The notes: a model not told the origin generated them from the sequence alone. Shown: positions 27,512 to 37,776, counted from the first letter of the stretch. The stretch: 64,000 nucleotides of DNA from Aliikangiella marina (GCF_007004765.1 NZ_VIKR01000002.1:1-64000), one strand, 5' to 3'. Translations and numbers: made by a program.

Positions 27512-28060
27512 ATGGAATTTATTGAAACTGAAATATCTGATGTAAAAATTTTAGTTCCACAAGTATTCGGGGATGAAAGGGGTTTTTTTATGGAAACCTA
27601 TCGTCAAAGTGATTTCGCAAAACATTGCAGCGAAAAAGTTTTTGTGCAAGATAATCATAGCCGTTCAAACTTTGGAATTCTACGTGGTCTTCATTATCAA
27701 ACCGAGAACACTCAAGGTAAACTAGTTCGAGTTACTCAAGGAGAAGTTTTCGATGTTGCTGTTGATTTACGTGAGTCTTCTAAAACCTTTGGTCGATACG
27801 TTGGGGTAGTACTTTCAGCTGAAAACAAGAAGCAAATGTGGGTTCCAGCTGGTTTTGCCCACGGTTTTTATGTAATGAGTGAAACCGCCGAATTTGTTTA
27901 TAAGTGCAATGATTATTATGCGCCTGACTACGAAGTCTCAATTCGATGGGACGATCCCGAAATTGGTATCGATTGGCCAATAAGGGCGGGAACTAATCCA
28001 CAGTTATCGGCAAAAGATGAGCAAGGACTTTCTTTTAAAGACGCGCCGAAGTTTGCCTGA
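27512..28060 (+). CDS. rfbC: dTDP-4-dehydrorhamnose 3,5-epimerase
   Basis: 182 residues from ATG 27512, preceded by AGGATT about 7 bases upstream. The frame opens at a TTG (27473) without a ribosome site, and the family normally begins just before IETEISDVKILVPQVFGDERGFF. Motifs are QDNHSRSNFGILRGLHYQ (catalytic His) and WVPAGFAHGFYV. It epimerises C3 and C5 of the keto-sugar. It is the third step of dTDP-rhamnose synthesis, between rfbA and rfbD. Confidence 0.96.
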   Translation: MEFIETEISDVKILVPQVFGDERGFFMETYRQSDFAKHCSEKVFVQDNHSRSNFGILRGLHYQTENTQGKLVRVTQGEVFDVAVDLRESSKTFGRYVGVVLSAENKKQMWVPAGFAHGFYVMSETAEFVYKCNDYYAPDYEVSIRWDDPEIGIDWPIRAGTNPQLSAKDEQGLSFKDAPKFA

Positions 28061-28083
28061 AATGTATAGATTAAAAAGCTAAT

Positions 28084-28965
28084 ATGAAAATTCTTGTGAT
28101 TGGAAAGAGTGGACAGGTTGCAAGCGAGCTTTTGAGGCTCGGCAATGATCAAATTAAAATTACTTGTCTCGGCAGAAAAGACATCGATTTATTTGATAAG
28201 CAGTCAATGACTGAGGCACTCGAGCAATTGAAATTTGATGTATTGATCAATGCTTCTGCCTATACCGCTGTCGATAAGGCTGAATCTGACCAAGAGGCTG
28301 CATTTGCTCTCAATGCGACCGTAGTAGGGTATTTGGCAAAATATTGTGCAGACAACAATGTTTATTTCCTGCATATATCCACTGATTTTGTATTTGATGG
28401 GAAGAAAAGTTCGCCTTATCAGATTGAGGACAACGTGAAGCCTATCGGTGTATATGGCGGTAGTAAAGCAGAAGGTGAACGCTTAGTTTGGAAGTTTAAT
28501 GCTGCTAATAGTGCCGTTATCAGAACTTCATGGGTCTACTCTGTGATAGGCAATAACTTTGTCAAGACTATGCTGCGTCTTATGAATGACAAGCAAGAAT
28601 TGGGTGTCGTTGGTGATCAGATTGGAAGCCCAACTAGCGCAAAGTATTTAGCGAGAACTTTAATTGAAATAGCGAAACAAAAATTAGTCGGAGTTTACCA
28701 TTGGACCGATGCTGGTGTTGCAAGTTGGTATGACTTCGCAGTTGCGATACAAGAACTCGCAATAGAAAAAGGGTTACTTGAAAAAGCGATTCCAATTCGA
28801 TCGATAGCGACAAGTGATTACCCGACACCTGCCGAAAGACCGAGTTATAGCGTTTTGGATAAATCTAAATTACTAGAAGATTGCCCAGGGTTAGGAATTG
28901 AACATTGGCGGGTAAGACTGAGTGAAATGATATCGGAATTAACCGGTATGTCCGGGTTAGATTAA
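28084..28965 (+). CDS. rfbD: dTDP-4-dehydrorhamnose reductase
   Basis: 293 residues, an extended SDR. The NADPH-binding start is MKILVIGKSGQVASELLRL. Further motifs are INASAYTAVDKAESD, STDFVFDG and the YGGSKAEGE catalytic Tyr-x-x-x-Lys. It reduces the 4-keto group to give dTDP-L-rhamnose, the last step. It starts at ATG 28084, 23 bases after rfbC. Confidence 0.96.
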   Translation: MKILVIGKSGQVASELLRLGNDQIKITCLGRKDIDLFDKQSMTEALEQLKFDVLINASAYTAVDKAESDQEAAFALNATVVGYLAKYCADNNVYFLHISTDFVFDGKKSSPYQIEDNVKPIGVYGGSKAEGERLVWKFNAANSAVIRTSWVYSVIGNNFVKTMLRLMNDKQELGVVGDQIGSPTSAKYLARTLIEIAKQKLVGVYHWTDAGVASWYDFAVAIQELAIEKGLLEKAIPIRSIATSDYPTPAERPSYSVLDKSKLLEDCPGLGIEHWRVRLSEMISELTGMSGLD

Positions 28966-28991
28966 TTATTTTTGAGAAGTGAAGTATTGAA

Positions 28992-30080
28992 ATGAAAAAT
29001 ATTCTGGTTACTGGTGGCGCGGGCTTTATTGGTGCTAACTTTGTGCATTATTGGATGGAAACCTATCCAGCGGATAAAGTTGTCGTCATCGACGCACTCA
29101 CTTACGCTGGCAACAAAGCGAATTTAGCTCCTGTAATTAATAATGATAATTTTACTTTTTATCATGAAAATATTTGTTCATTTGAAAAAGTTTGCGAAAT
29201 TATACGAAACAACAATATCGATACGATAGTTCATTTCGCGGCGGAAAGTCATGTTGATCGCTCAATAACCGGTCCGGATGAGTTTATTGAAACGAATATT
29301 ATTGGTACTTATACATTACTCAAGGCAGCAAAGCAGCTATGGCTAGATGAGCCATTCATTGATTCGGTTAAACAGAATCACCGGTTCCATCATGTTTCTA
29401 CTGATGAAGTTTACGGGACTTTATCTCCAACTGACCCAGCGTTTACTGAAGATACTGCTTATGCGCCTAATTCACCTTACTCCGCAAGTAAAGCATCGAG
29501 CGATCACTTGGTTCGAGCATACCATCATACTTATGGGCTGAATGTTACAACAAGCAATTGTTCCAATAATTACGGGCCTTATCATTTCCCAGAAAAACTC
29601 ATTCCTTTGGTGATAACGAATATTCTGCAAGATAAGGAATTGCCCATTTATGGCGATGGACAACAAATTAGAGATTGGTTGTATGTTACCGATCACGCTT
29701 ATGGAATTGACTTGGTATTAAACAAAGGTCGAATTGGAGAAAATTACAATATCGGCGGCAACAACGAATGGGCCAACATCGATATTGTTAAAGTGATTTG
29801 TGGCTTGGTGGACGAAGCATTTAAGAATGACACTTCACTTATAGAGCGTTTCCCAAAGGCGAGCTTTGCGAAAAATGGTAAGTCAGCTGAGTTAATAACT
29901 TATGTAACTGATAGGCCCGGTCATGATAGAAGGTATGCAATTGACCCCAATAAGTCATTTAAAGAGTTAGATTATCGTCCTAAAGAGTCTTTTGAAACAG
30001 GAATTAATAAGACGGTTGCTTGGTATTTAAGTAATCAAGGCTGGTGGCAAGCCGTTATGGATGGTAGTTACTTAAAGTAA
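28992..30080 (+). CDS. rfbB: dTDP-glucose 4,6-dehydratase
   Basis: 362 residues, full length. Motifs are LVTGGAGFIGANFVHYW (NAD binding), VHFAAESHVDRSI, HHVSTDEVYG and the catalytic YSASKASSDH. It converts dTDP-glucose to the 4-keto-6-deoxy sugar. Here it is last of the four rhamnose genes (order A-C-D-B) instead of first. A TATAAT at 30104-30109 after its stop could serve an internal promoter for the following transferase gene, but there is no good -35. Confidence 0.97.
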   Translation: MKNILVTGGAGFIGANFVHYWMETYPADKVVVIDALTYAGNKANLAPVINNDNFTFYHENICSFEKVCEIIRNNNIDTIVHFAAESHVDRSITGPDEFIETNIIGTYTLLKAAKQLWLDEPFIDSVKQNHRFHHVSTDEVYGTLSPTDPAFTEDTAYAPNSPYSASKASSDHLVRAYHHTYGLNVTTSNCSNNYGPYHFPEKLIPLVITNILQDKELPIYGDGQQIRDWLYVTDHAYGIDLVLNKGRIGENYNIGGNNEWANIDIVKVICGLVDEAFKNDTSLIERFPKASFAKNGKSAELITYVTDRPGHDRRYAIDPNKSFKELDYRPKESFETGINKTVAWYLSNQGWWQAVMDGSYLK

Positions 30081-30219
30081 GGTTTATTAATAAAGAAACA
30101 AGCTATAATCAACCGGCTGAAAAGTCGCTTGATTCTCAGAGTGAGTCGTAGGGACATGTTAGGAATTACTGTCGTTAAATCGATAGAATGTGAAGGAAAC
30201 AAATCAGGGTTGTTGGGAC

Positions 30220-31659
30220 ATGGTAGTTAAAAAGTCAAACACATTTAAAACATCGGGGAATACATACTCGTTTATTCTTCGCTTGGTTGACCTTGGCGTA
30301 ATGTTTGTTAGCTTGTATCTGGCGATGACCATATACAACGCTATTTTTACGGAAGATAGTTACCAAGTTACTTTTTCTCAAGATTATCAAGTGGCTTCGC
30401 TAGTTGTTGCGGTATTCTTCTTGTATACCGCTGAAATGCTTAACCTATACCGCTCATGGCGCGGTAGTCGTTTTTCGCAAATGATTTTCACTTCTTGGGC
30501 GTGTATCATTTTATCGTTTGTCGGTTTCTTGTTAACCGCATTTTTATTCAAGCAATCAGAAGACTTTTCGCGTGTCACCTTAGCTATTTGGGGAACAAGT
30601 GCAATGTTTTTGACTTTCTTTTGGCGAGCCATTTACTCTGGTTATCGGAGGTTAAAGTTAGAAGCTGGGCACAATCTGAAGAAAGTCGCTATTTTAGGCG
30701 TTAATCAGCTCGGATTGGATTTACATACGCAAATCAAAACCCAAAAAGATCTCGGTTTTAAGTTTATGGGATTTTATGATGATCGCGATTCCGAGCGCGT
30801 CATGGAAGAATATGGCAAGACGACTGAAGGGCGCATCGATGATGTCGTTACTATCGCGAAAAATGGCACTATCGATACCTTGTTTATCGTGTTACCGCTA
30901 AAGGCCGAAGCGCGCATTGCAGAAATCCTCGCGTTGCTTGGCGATACAACGGTAGACGTTCACCTTGTTCCTGATTTCTTGTTAGCCAACTTAGTCCATT
31001 CTCGGATTAATCATGTCGGTGATATGGATACTTTGAGTGTTTTTGAGTCGCCTTATTACGGCGCCAAAGTCTGGGTTAAGAGAACTGAAGATATTTTTAT
31101 TTCATTTGGTATTCTGTTGATGATCGCGATACCGATGTTACTTATTTCACTTGCGGTTAAAATAACCTCCCGAGGTCCGGTCTTTTTCAAGCAGCCACGG
31201 TATGGTCTAGATGGCGAAGAAATTTTAGTTTGGAAATTTCGCTCGATGAAGGTGAGTAACGAGAATGCTCGCGAAAAGGTTGTTCAAGCGCAAAAAAATG
31301 ATAGTCGCCTGACACCTATCGGCGGATTTTTAAGGAAAACATCCCTTGACGAGTTGCCGCAGTTTTTTAATGTATTAGCTGGCAGTATGTCTATCGTTGG
31401 TCCGAGACCGCACGCAGTTTCTCATAATGAAGAGTATCGACAAAAAGTTTCTTTTTATATGTTACGTCACAAAGTTAAACCAGGCATTACTGGCTGGGCA
31501 CAAATTAATGGTTGGCGAGGGGAGACTGATACGCTTGAGAAAATGGAAAAGCGTGTGCAATACGATTTAGAATACATAAAGAATTGGTCCTTGTGGTTGG
31601 ATATTCGAATTATCTTTATGACGGTCTTTAAAGGGTTTGTCGGCAAAAATGCTTACTAG
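30220..31659 (+). CDS. Undecaprenyl-phosphate sugar phosphotransferase (WcaJ/WbaP type)
   Basis: 479 residues from ATG 30220 (GTG 30190 is an alternative upstream start). Four N-terminal membrane helices (about 20-140) and a CoA-binding-like Rossmann region (about 150-260) are followed by a re-entrant helix and a bacterial sugar transferase domain. That domain carries VWKFRSM, TSLDELPQFFNVLAGSMSIVGPRPH and KPGITGWAQINGWRGETDT. It starts the repeat unit by moving a hexose-1-phosphate onto undecaprenyl phosphate at the inner membrane. Its stop overlaps the next gene. Confidence 0.93.
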   Translation: MVVKKSNTFKTSGNTYSFILRLVDLGVMFVSLYLAMTIYNAIFTEDSYQVTFSQDYQVASLVVAVFFLYTAEMLNLYRSWRGSRFSQMIFTSWACIILSFVGFLLTAFLFKQSEDFSRVTLAIWGTSAMFLTFFWRAIYSGYRRLKLEAGHNLKKVAILGVNQLGLDLHTQIKTQKDLGFKFMGFYDDRDSERVMEEYGKTTEGRIDDVVTIAKNGTIDTLFIVLPLKAEARIAEILALLGDTTVDVHLVPDFLLANLVHSRINHVGDMDTLSVFESPYYGAKVWVKRTEDIFISFGILLMIAIPMLLISLAVKITSRGPVFFKQPRYGLDGEEILVWKFRSMKVSNENAREKVVQAQKNDSRLTPIGGFLRKTSLDELPQFFNVLAGSMSIVGPRPHAVSHNEEYRQKVSFYMLRHKVKPGITGWAQINGWRGETDTLEKMEKRVQYDLEYIKNWSLWLDIRIIFMTVFKGFVGKNAY

Positions 31660-32431
31660 TAAAAGTCAGGAAGAGATTGATTTGAATACATCAAACCAAA
31701 TAGCGACATTAGAAACCAAACTGATGCAAATTCATAATGTTACCATGGATGAAGCATTAGACAGTGTTAGGCAACTCAGTACTTCTCAAGCGCTAGAAAC
31801 GGTTGTAACACCAAACATTGATCATATGGCAAGGTTGTCTCAAAAAGATGTTAGCCCGCAATTCTTGCAGGTTTATCAAGAAGCTTCTTTATGTTTATGT
31901 GATAGCAAAATTTTAGACAAACTCATGCGTATGAAAGGTATGCGCGTACAAGAGGTTATTACTGGCAGTACCCTGACAGCAAATCTTTTTGAAAAAGTGC
32001 TCAATAAGCAAGACGTAATCATGATTGTTGGTGGCAGTGAGGCGGTTATCGAGCAATTAAGGCTTAAATACCCCGATCTTGTAATTAAGCATTACAATCC
32101 GCCGATGGGATTTATCGATAAACCAGATGAAGTAGAAAAGGCTATTTCGGTAATTGAAGAGTCTAATGCTAATTTTTTCTTTTTGGCTGTCGGTTCACCA
32201 AGACAAGAAATCTTGGCTAAGAAGTTACAAGAGCGAGGAAACACCAAAGGCGTCGCTTTATGCATCGGTGCCTCGATTTTATTTTTAGTTGGTGAAGAAA
32301 AACGGGCGCCGGTTTGGGTACAAAAAATTAGTATGGAATGGTTTTATCGAATGATGCAAGATCCAAAGCGACTTGCATCTCGATATGGAAAAAATTTCCT
32401 CAATTTACCTTTAATATATCGTAATATTTAG
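31649..32431 (+). CDS. WecG/TagA/CpsF-family glycosyltransferase
   Basis: 260 residues from ATG 31649, overlapping the previous gene by 11 bases (a TTG at 31637 is also possible). Family features are TPNIDHMARLSQ near the N-terminus, QEVITGSTLTANLF, VGGSEAVIEQ, LAVGSPRQEILAKKL and CIGASILFLVGEEKRAPVWVQ. Such enzymes add the second sugar, often a ManNAc-type residue, to the lipid-linked primer. The overlap suggests coupled translation with the initiating transferase. The sugar is not predictable from sequence. Confidence 0.9.
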   Translation: MLTSKSQEEIDLNTSNQIATLETKLMQIHNVTMDEALDSVRQLSTSQALETVVTPNIDHMARLSQKDVSPQFLQVYQEASLCLCDSKILDKLMRMKGMRVQEVITGSTLTANLFEKVLNKQDVIMIVGGSEAVIEQLRLKYPDLVIKHYNPPMGFIDKPDEVEKAISVIEESNANFFFLAVGSPRQEILAKKLQERGNTKGVALCIGASILFLVGEEKRAPVWVQKISMEWFYRMMQDPKRLASRYGKNFLNLPLIYRNI

Positions 32432-32475
32432 CGGTGCTATTTCACTCGTAAAACGAATTTATATAAGAACAGTTA

Positions 32476-33423
32476 ATGACTTTAGATAATCAAGCAAATA
32501 CTTGGGTCGAGAAACCACTTTACTACAATTGTAGGTTTGGTGAGATCCCAGTTTTTAGTAAGGTTTATCAAGGTCTGCAAAACTCTCCCAATATATTTGA
32601 GAACAACGAAGATTGGTCGGTCGAGTTACCACGTGAAAAAGCTCACGTGTGCCAACGGTTATCGGTACCGACCAATGAGAATTTAAAGCCTTCCATTGGT
32701 TTTGAGGGCGGATATATAAAGCATGTTATTCAGGTATATAAACATTACTTTGTGGAAACAACGGGTAGTTTTGAGACATACTGTGAGCGCTACAAAGGTA
32801 AGTCTCGAAATAGCTTAAATCGGAAGATAAAGAAAGTTATCAATTCCAATAAAGAACGAGAAGCTTTTCGTATTTTTAGTAAGCCTGAAGAAGTTGATGA
32901 TTTCTTAAATACCGCCAAAGCGGTTTCTCAACATTCTTATCAGGAAAAGCTTTTTGGACGTGTTTTGTCAACGAAAGATGCATTTTCAGAGTGGGTGAAA
33001 GAGCAAGCTCAATTAGGATTTTTTAGAGGATATATTCTTTATGCTGAGGATCAGCCTATTGCTTATAACTTATGCCCTATTTATGGGGATGGCATTCTTT
33101 TTTATGATTGGACTGGCTATGATCCAAAATATTCGAAATATTCGCCCGGCACGGTTCTTCAATACAAAATTATCGAAAATGCTTTCAATGATGAAGAGAT
33201 AAATTATTACGACTTATGCACAGGTGAGGGTCGCCATAAAGCGTTTTTTATGACGGGATATAAAGATTGTTTTGACGTTTATTACTTTCCCTTTTCGATT
33301 AAAAACTTTTTCATTGTTAGTAGCCGTTTTGTTATTGAACGGGTTGGTAAAGCTGTCTCTTTTGTACTTAAAAAGTTAGGGTTGATTGATAAAATTAAAA
33401 AAATCATTCGGCGCAGTAAATAG
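32476..33423 (+). CDS. GNAT/FemAB-like acyltransferase
   Basis: 315 residues. The central part (about 95-260) resembles the GNAT proteins of the CelD/BcsL or FemAB kind: YCERYKGKSRNSLNRKIKK, then GFFRGYILYAEDQPIAYNL and YSPGTVLQYKIIENA, ending YDLCTGEGRHKAFF. Such proteins transfer an acyl or aminoacyl group and are common in polysaccharide loci, including exosortase-type ones, where their target is not known. It starts at ATG 32476, in the polysaccharide operon 44 bases after the WecG-like gene. Confidence 0.78.
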   Translation: MTLDNQANTWVEKPLYYNCRFGEIPVFSKVYQGLQNSPNIFENNEDWSVELPREKAHVCQRLSVPTNENLKPSIGFEGGYIKHVIQVYKHYFVETTGSFETYCERYKGKSRNSLNRKIKKVINSNKEREAFRIFSKPEEVDDFLNTAKAVSQHSYQEKLFGRVLSTKDAFSEWVKEQAQLGFFRGYILYAEDQPIAYNLCPIYGDGILFYDWTGYDPKYSKYSPGTVLQYKIIENAFNDEEINYYDLCTGEGRHKAFFMTGYKDCFDVYYFPFSIKNFFIVSSRFVIERVGKAVSFVLKKLGLIDKIKKIIRRSK

Positions 33424-33452
33424 TTAAGTCAAACGAATAAAAGAAAATAAAT

Positions 33453-34475
33453 ATGTTATTGTCGGTTCAATATCTTAGAGGAATAGCTGCTTCTTTAGTT
33501 GTCTTCCATCATACTTTGGTTCAATTAGAGCGTCATGGCAGCGGAGCATTTAAAGTTGACACCAATGTTGGTGAGGCTGGCGTCGATATCTTTTTTGTGA
33601 TCAGTGGTTTCATCATGACTTACATTGCCGGTCAAAAAACGTTGACGCCAATGAAGTTCTGGCGTGACCGCGTTATCCGCATTGTACCGCTTTATTGGTT
33701 CTACACCGGTTTAATGGTAGCAATCGCTTTTTTTCTCCCGAGTGTATTAAAAACAGCGGTTTTTGATATTCCTCATGCCATTAAGTCGTTTCTGTTTATA
33801 CCGACCTTCCATCCCAAAATGGACACCATGGTTTGGCCGGTCTTGGTACAAGGTTGGACATTAAACTATGAGATGTTCTTTTACCTGATTTTTGGTTTGA
33901 TGTTATTACTGAGTAGCGCAAGCCAACGGCTGTGGGGACTGGTCACTATTTTTGCTCTATTAATCGCGCTTGGACTAGCGATTCAACCGAGTAACCCTTT
34001 AGCTGCAACTTATACCAATTCACTGTTAGCAGAGTTCATTGCAGGGGCGATACTCGGACATCTCTATAACCAAAATAGGTTTCCAAGTGGTCGTTCGGGT
34101 TGGTTGTTCCTAATCTTAGGCGTTGGTTTCTTCCTTTTGGCTGTTGTTATGCCTGGTTGGGGTGGTAAACGAGCTATAGAATGGGGAATTCCGAGTACTT
34201 TGCTATTGATTGGCGCGGTGGCAGTTGAACGAAATGGCAAAATTTCGGAAAACAAGCTCTTAAAATATGTGGGTGATTCTTCCTACTCTCTATATCTGGT
34301 ACATACCTTTGTATTGGGCGTTGTGGGCTTTATCTGGGGTAAGATTACTTTTCAGCATTATCTCTTCGATGTACTTGCGGTGATACTCGCGATAGTCGCG
34401 TGTTTAATTGCCGGCCTCATTTCTTTTTATTGGATAGAAAAACCAATCATTCGTTTTTTCAAAAAGCGCGCATAG
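33453..34475 (+). CDS. Membrane O-acyltransferase (acyltransferase 3 / OafA type)
   Basis: 340 residues with about ten membrane helices. The family start YLRGIAASLVVFHHTL contains the conserved Arg and His, followed by GVDIFFVISGFIM. It adds acetyl or another small acyl group to glycan hydroxyls at the inner membrane. The C-terminus is short and basic (no SGNH domain). It is the last gene of the co-directional block starting at 22083. A GCGCGC-ATA-GCGCGC hairpin (34466-34480) overlaps its stop codon but has no T-tract on this strand. Confidence 0.92.
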   Translation: MLLSVQYLRGIAASLVVFHHTLVQLERHGSGAFKVDTNVGEAGVDIFFVISGFIMTYIAGQKTLTPMKFWRDRVIRIVPLYWFYTGLMVAIAFFLPSVLKTAVFDIPHAIKSFLFIPTFHPKMDTMVWPVLVQGWTLNYEMFFYLIFGLMLLLSSASQRLWGLVTIFALLIALGLAIQPSNPLAATYTNSLLAEFIAGAILGHLYNQNRFPSGRSGWLFLILGVGFFLLAVVMPGWGGKRAIEWGIPSTLLLIGAVAVERNGKISENKLLKYVGDSSYSLYLVHTFVLGVVGFIWGKITFQHYLFDVLAVILAIVACLIAGLISFYWIEKPIIRFFKKRA

Positions 34476-34897
34476 CGCGCTAAATTCAATTCCTGTTACC
34501 GACCACAAGATGTTTTTGAGATAAATTATTAGCGTCGGCAATAAAAATAAGAATGGTTATGCGCCTTCGACGCGATAGCCCAGGTTTATTTTGAGATAGT
34601 CGAAAACCTATCTCATTTCAAAGCATTACAAGCAACACGCTATTTTATCTAACAGGTTGTTTTTTATGTAATAATTCACTAAAAATAGCGCGTTAAACTC
34701 ACTATAATTTCCTTCAATAAACATCTCTATAAATGATAATTTTGCTTAAAATACTCGAGACTGAATTCGGTTCTCATTGCTTTTGTGGGATCGGTCACAC
34801 TTTGGAGTATGAGGGGGTTAAGTATTCTAAAGATTACCGATACAAACACCAGAAGTGTTGACCACTTGCATCTTTGTTAATTTTTTTGGTGATCCTA
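34476..34897. other. Intergenic region before the beta-helix lipoprotein pair
   Basis: About 420 bases with no gene. A TATAAT at 34703-34708 lacks a well-spaced -35. It begins with the GCGCGC hairpin at the end of the preceding gene. It probably contains the promoter for the lipoprotein at 34898. Nothing else was recognised. Confidence 0.45.
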
Positions 34898-37525
34898 ATG
34901 ACATGTAAACCGACTCAGTTTTTATCTCAATCTTCAATGACGGTACTATTGGTGCCAGCGTTGGTATTCCTAAGTGCCTGCGGTGGTGGCGGAGCTGACG
35001 AGGGTAATGCCCAGTCGCCGGATACTATTGTGGAGCAGCCAACCACGCCGCCATCGTCTGAAAATCCACCACCAGCGCCTACCCCTAACGCAGCACCGGA
35101 GATAACGCTGATCGCCCCGACAAGTGGAAGCGACTTTATTCAGGGCGCTGAAATTAGTTTTGAAGCGACAGCCAGTGACCAAGAAGATGGAGATTTAAGT
35201 GCAAATATACAGTGGTCATCAAACCTAGATGGAAACATGGGTACCGGTGGTGTACTTGCAAGAGCGCTTTCGCTAGGTGAGCATTCAATTACTGCTTCAA
35301 TCGTAGATTCTGAGAATGAGTCGGCTCAGATCACATTGAATTTATCGGTTTTTAGACCCAATAGCGCACCAGAAATTACAATTACCGCACCGACAGACAT
35401 CAATTCGGTTGAGAGTGATACAGCGGTAACCTTCGCGGCAACAGCAACTGACGAAGAAGACGGTGATTTAAGTGGTTCGATTCAGTGGTCATCAAACATA
35501 GATGGTGTGATTGGAACAGGCGCATCGATTAACTCGACGCTAACTGTTGGTAATCACCAAATTACCGCAAGTGTCAGCGACAGTGCCGCTGAAAACGTTC
35601 AAACCAGTTTAAACGTTGAAGTGACAGAGCCTGTGCTACCTCCTAGCCAAGGTTCCGATAGAATCGAGATTGAAGTATACGTTTCGCGAACTCAGTGTAT
35701 CGCGCCCTGTGGTGTGATGTTTGATGCGACGGATACCACTTCATTAGATTTCACTGAGTCTTTTCATGAACTTCAATTCCATTGGGATTTTAATGACCAA
35801 AACGCCAGCTTCGAAAATCGTCCTGAAGTAGAAGCGAACCAGAGTATTTCTCCTATTGCAGGACACGTGTTTAAAAATGCGGGTACTTACGATGTCTTGC
35901 TTACCGTATCTGATACTAACGGCGAAGTTGCGACTCAGGTAGTGCGAGTCATTGTAGATAATCCAGAGACAGCTTTCGCAGAGCTTACTTACTGTGTTTC
36001 AAACACCAACGATTTTGCGAGTTGCCCATCAAGTGATTCTGAGTTCCACTTGAACTCTTTTGAAGAAGCGGCATCAATTCTCAGCACCATTAGAAACTTT
36101 CAAAATCAGCGCCCAGCACGAGTATTATTCAGAGCCGGTGAAACTTTCACGACCGGTCTGAACCGTGTCGGTATCAGTGGTTTGTCTGCTCAGCTATTGA
36201 TAAGCTCATACGGCAATGGTGAGAAGCCGGTCATTGCGGTTAATGAAGCGACAACAGCGGGTGAACTTTTCTACTTGTCGAGCAACAATGGATTCACCGT
36301 GTCTAATTTGTATTTCCGCGGTAATTATGACCCTGTAACGGGTTTGGGTAATCACCCTAATGGATTCTTTATTTGGGCACAGTCACAGAATTACTTGTTT
36401 TACCAAAATAAATTTTCAGGCCTGGGCTTGAACATTTATCCAAATGGTTATGACAACACCAAGCACCAGATGATTGTTGATAACCATATTACGGATTGGC
36501 AAGATTACGCAATATTAGGTAACTTCGGTTATTTGAGCACAGTATTGGCAAATCACATTAAACAGAATCCTAATGCTGTAAGCGGTGGTGAAGGTAAGTG
36601 CGGAGATTGCGTACCTAACTATGCCGATCATGGTCCATTACGTACCGCAGAGCCTGATCATTTATTAGTGCAGTTCAACGATATGTTTAACAATGCTGGG
36701 TGGTCTACAGCAGGTTTAGCGCATCAACCGAACATCAGACTTGGTACCAACGGAGAAGTGATTGATTCAATTGTTTCGGATAACCGATTAAATGGTGGCT
36801 TTAATACACTAGAAATGGTTCCAGCTAACAATGGGCCTGGCTCATCGGCGGTACGTGGAAAAGTGATTATTGAGAGAAATACGTTTACTGCATCTGAGAA
36901 TACTACTTCATTTATTAATTCATCATTGGGTGGCGTAGTGATTCGAAATAACGTCTTCTTTAAGCCAAACAATGGCGGACCTTCGATTGGTACAGGTACA
37001 TTTAAGTCTGCAATTTGGTTTGCTTCTTCGAATACAACAGCGGAAAACTTGACTCATACTAACTGGATTTACAATAACACTTTAAATTCAGAGGCTTTGA
37101 CATCTTCACCCAACTTAGCGTTCTTGGAAGTGAGTAATAACTTCACTCAATTTGCGGTATACAACAACTTAGCCAATATGCCTCATGTTCAAGGTGGTCA
37201 AGATGCAGGCTTGATAAGCTGGAAACACTCTGGCGCTAAGACAGGATTAGTCGAAGACAATAATCTATTGTACGCACCGAACACAACTAACTACATTTAC
37301 GATAATGGTTCTCAGACTGACTTGGATACGTGGCAAGCAAGTGGTAACGCAGCGAACAGTATGGTGGCATCGCCAGAGCTTGATACCAACTCTGAATTTG
37401 GTGAAGAGTTGACTTTGAGCAGTCCTGCTATTAATGCCGGAACTGCCATATCGGGATTGTTCACTGACTATCAATCATCGAGCCGAGAAACTACGGTAGA
37501 TATAGGTGCTCACGAAAAAGAGTAA
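34898..37525 (+). CDS. Surface lipoprotein with Ig-like repeats, PKD domain and right-handed beta-helix
   Basis: 875 residues from ATG 34898 (GGTGA six bases upstream; the frame opens earlier at a TTG). A lipobox FLSACGGGG is followed by a Pro/Thr-rich linker. Two similar Ig-like repeats follow (about 60-150 and 155-245; both contain EEDGDLSG/EDGDLSAN and IQWSSN). A PKD-like domain (about 255-350, with CIAPCGVMFDA and FHWDFND) precedes a long Asn-rich parallel beta-helix (about 365-860) with NNTF-type rungs. Beta-helices of this kind include polysaccharide lyases, hydrolases and epimerases, so processing or binding of the exported glycan is likely. No catalytic residues can be assigned. A closely related gene follows. 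Confidence 0.83.
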   Translation: MTCKPTQFLSQSSMTVLLVPALVFLSACGGGGADEGNAQSPDTIVEQPTTPPSSENPPPAPTPNAAPEITLIAPTSGSDFIQGAEISFEATASDQEDGDLSANIQWSSNLDGNMGTGGVLARALSLGEHSITASIVDSENESAQITLNLSVFRPNSAPEITITAPTDINSVESDTAVTFAATATDEEDGDLSGSIQWSSNIDGVIGTGASINSTLTVGNHQITASVSDSAAENVQTSLNVEVTEPVLPPSQGSDRIEIEVYVSRTQCIAPCGVMFDATDTTSLDFTESFHELQFHWDFNDQNASFENRPEVEANQSISPIAGHVFKNAGTYDVLLTVSDTNGEVATQVVRVIVDNPETAFAELTYCVSNTNDFASCPSSDSEFHLNSFEEAASILSTIRNFQNQRPARVLFRAGETFTTGLNRVGISGLSAQLLISSYGNGEKPVIAVNEATTAGELFYLSSNNGFTVSNLYFRGNYDPVTGLGNHPNGFFIWAQSQNYLFYQNKFSGLGLNIYPNGYDNTKHQMIVDNHITDWQDYAILGNFGYLSTVLANHIKQNPNAVSGGEGKCGDCVPNYADHGPLRTAEPDHLLVQFNDMFNNAGWSTAGLAHQPNIRLGTNGEVIDSIVSDNRLNGGFNTLEMVPANNGPGSSAVRGKVIIERNTFTASENTTSFINSSLGGVVIRNNVFFKPNNGGPSIGTGTFKSAIWFASSNTTAENLTHTNWIYNNTLNSEALTSSPNLAFLEVSNNFTQFAVYNNLANMPHVQGGQDAGLISWKHSGAKTGLVEDNNLLYAPNTTNYIYDNGSQTDLDTWQASGNAANSMVASPELDTNSEFGEELTLSSPAINAGTAISGLFTDYQSSSRETTVDIGAHEKE

Positions 37526-37546
37526 ATATTACCTTCAGTAAAACAC

Positions 37547-37576
37547 AAACCCAACGTCCAGGCGTTGGGTTTTTTA
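37547..37576 (+). terminator. Rho-independent terminator after the first beta-helix gene
   Basis: AAACCCAACG (37547-37556) pairs with CGTTGGGTTT (37563-37572) and is followed by TTTTATT. A strong hairpin about 20 bases after the stop codon; the second beta-helix gene therefore probably has its own promoter in 37577-37776. Confidence 0.92.
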
Positions 37577-37776
37577 TTGCCATTAGGGGCAATATCTCAT
37601 ATCATTTTTGTTTGTATGGGTGAAAATTAACCCGTCGCTGCAAAAAGCAGTGAATAGTGGAATCCTCTCAGATACAGGAAGTAGATTAAAGAGTTTAAGC
37701 ATTAGCTTTCTTGCGATTTACCTTGAGTCAGTCTGTGGCAATCGATTTGTGATTTTTTACAAATCAGGGTGGTAAG

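Noticed and set aside
30104-30109. TATAAT after rfbB as an internal promoter
   Set aside because: No acceptable -35 at 16-18 bases; too weak to list.
34466-34480. GCGCGC-ATA-GCGCGC hairpin as a terminator of the first EPS block
   Set aside because: No T-tract follows on the plus strand; the T-run is on the other side, where no minus-strand gene ends. Kept only as a note in the acyltransferase entry.
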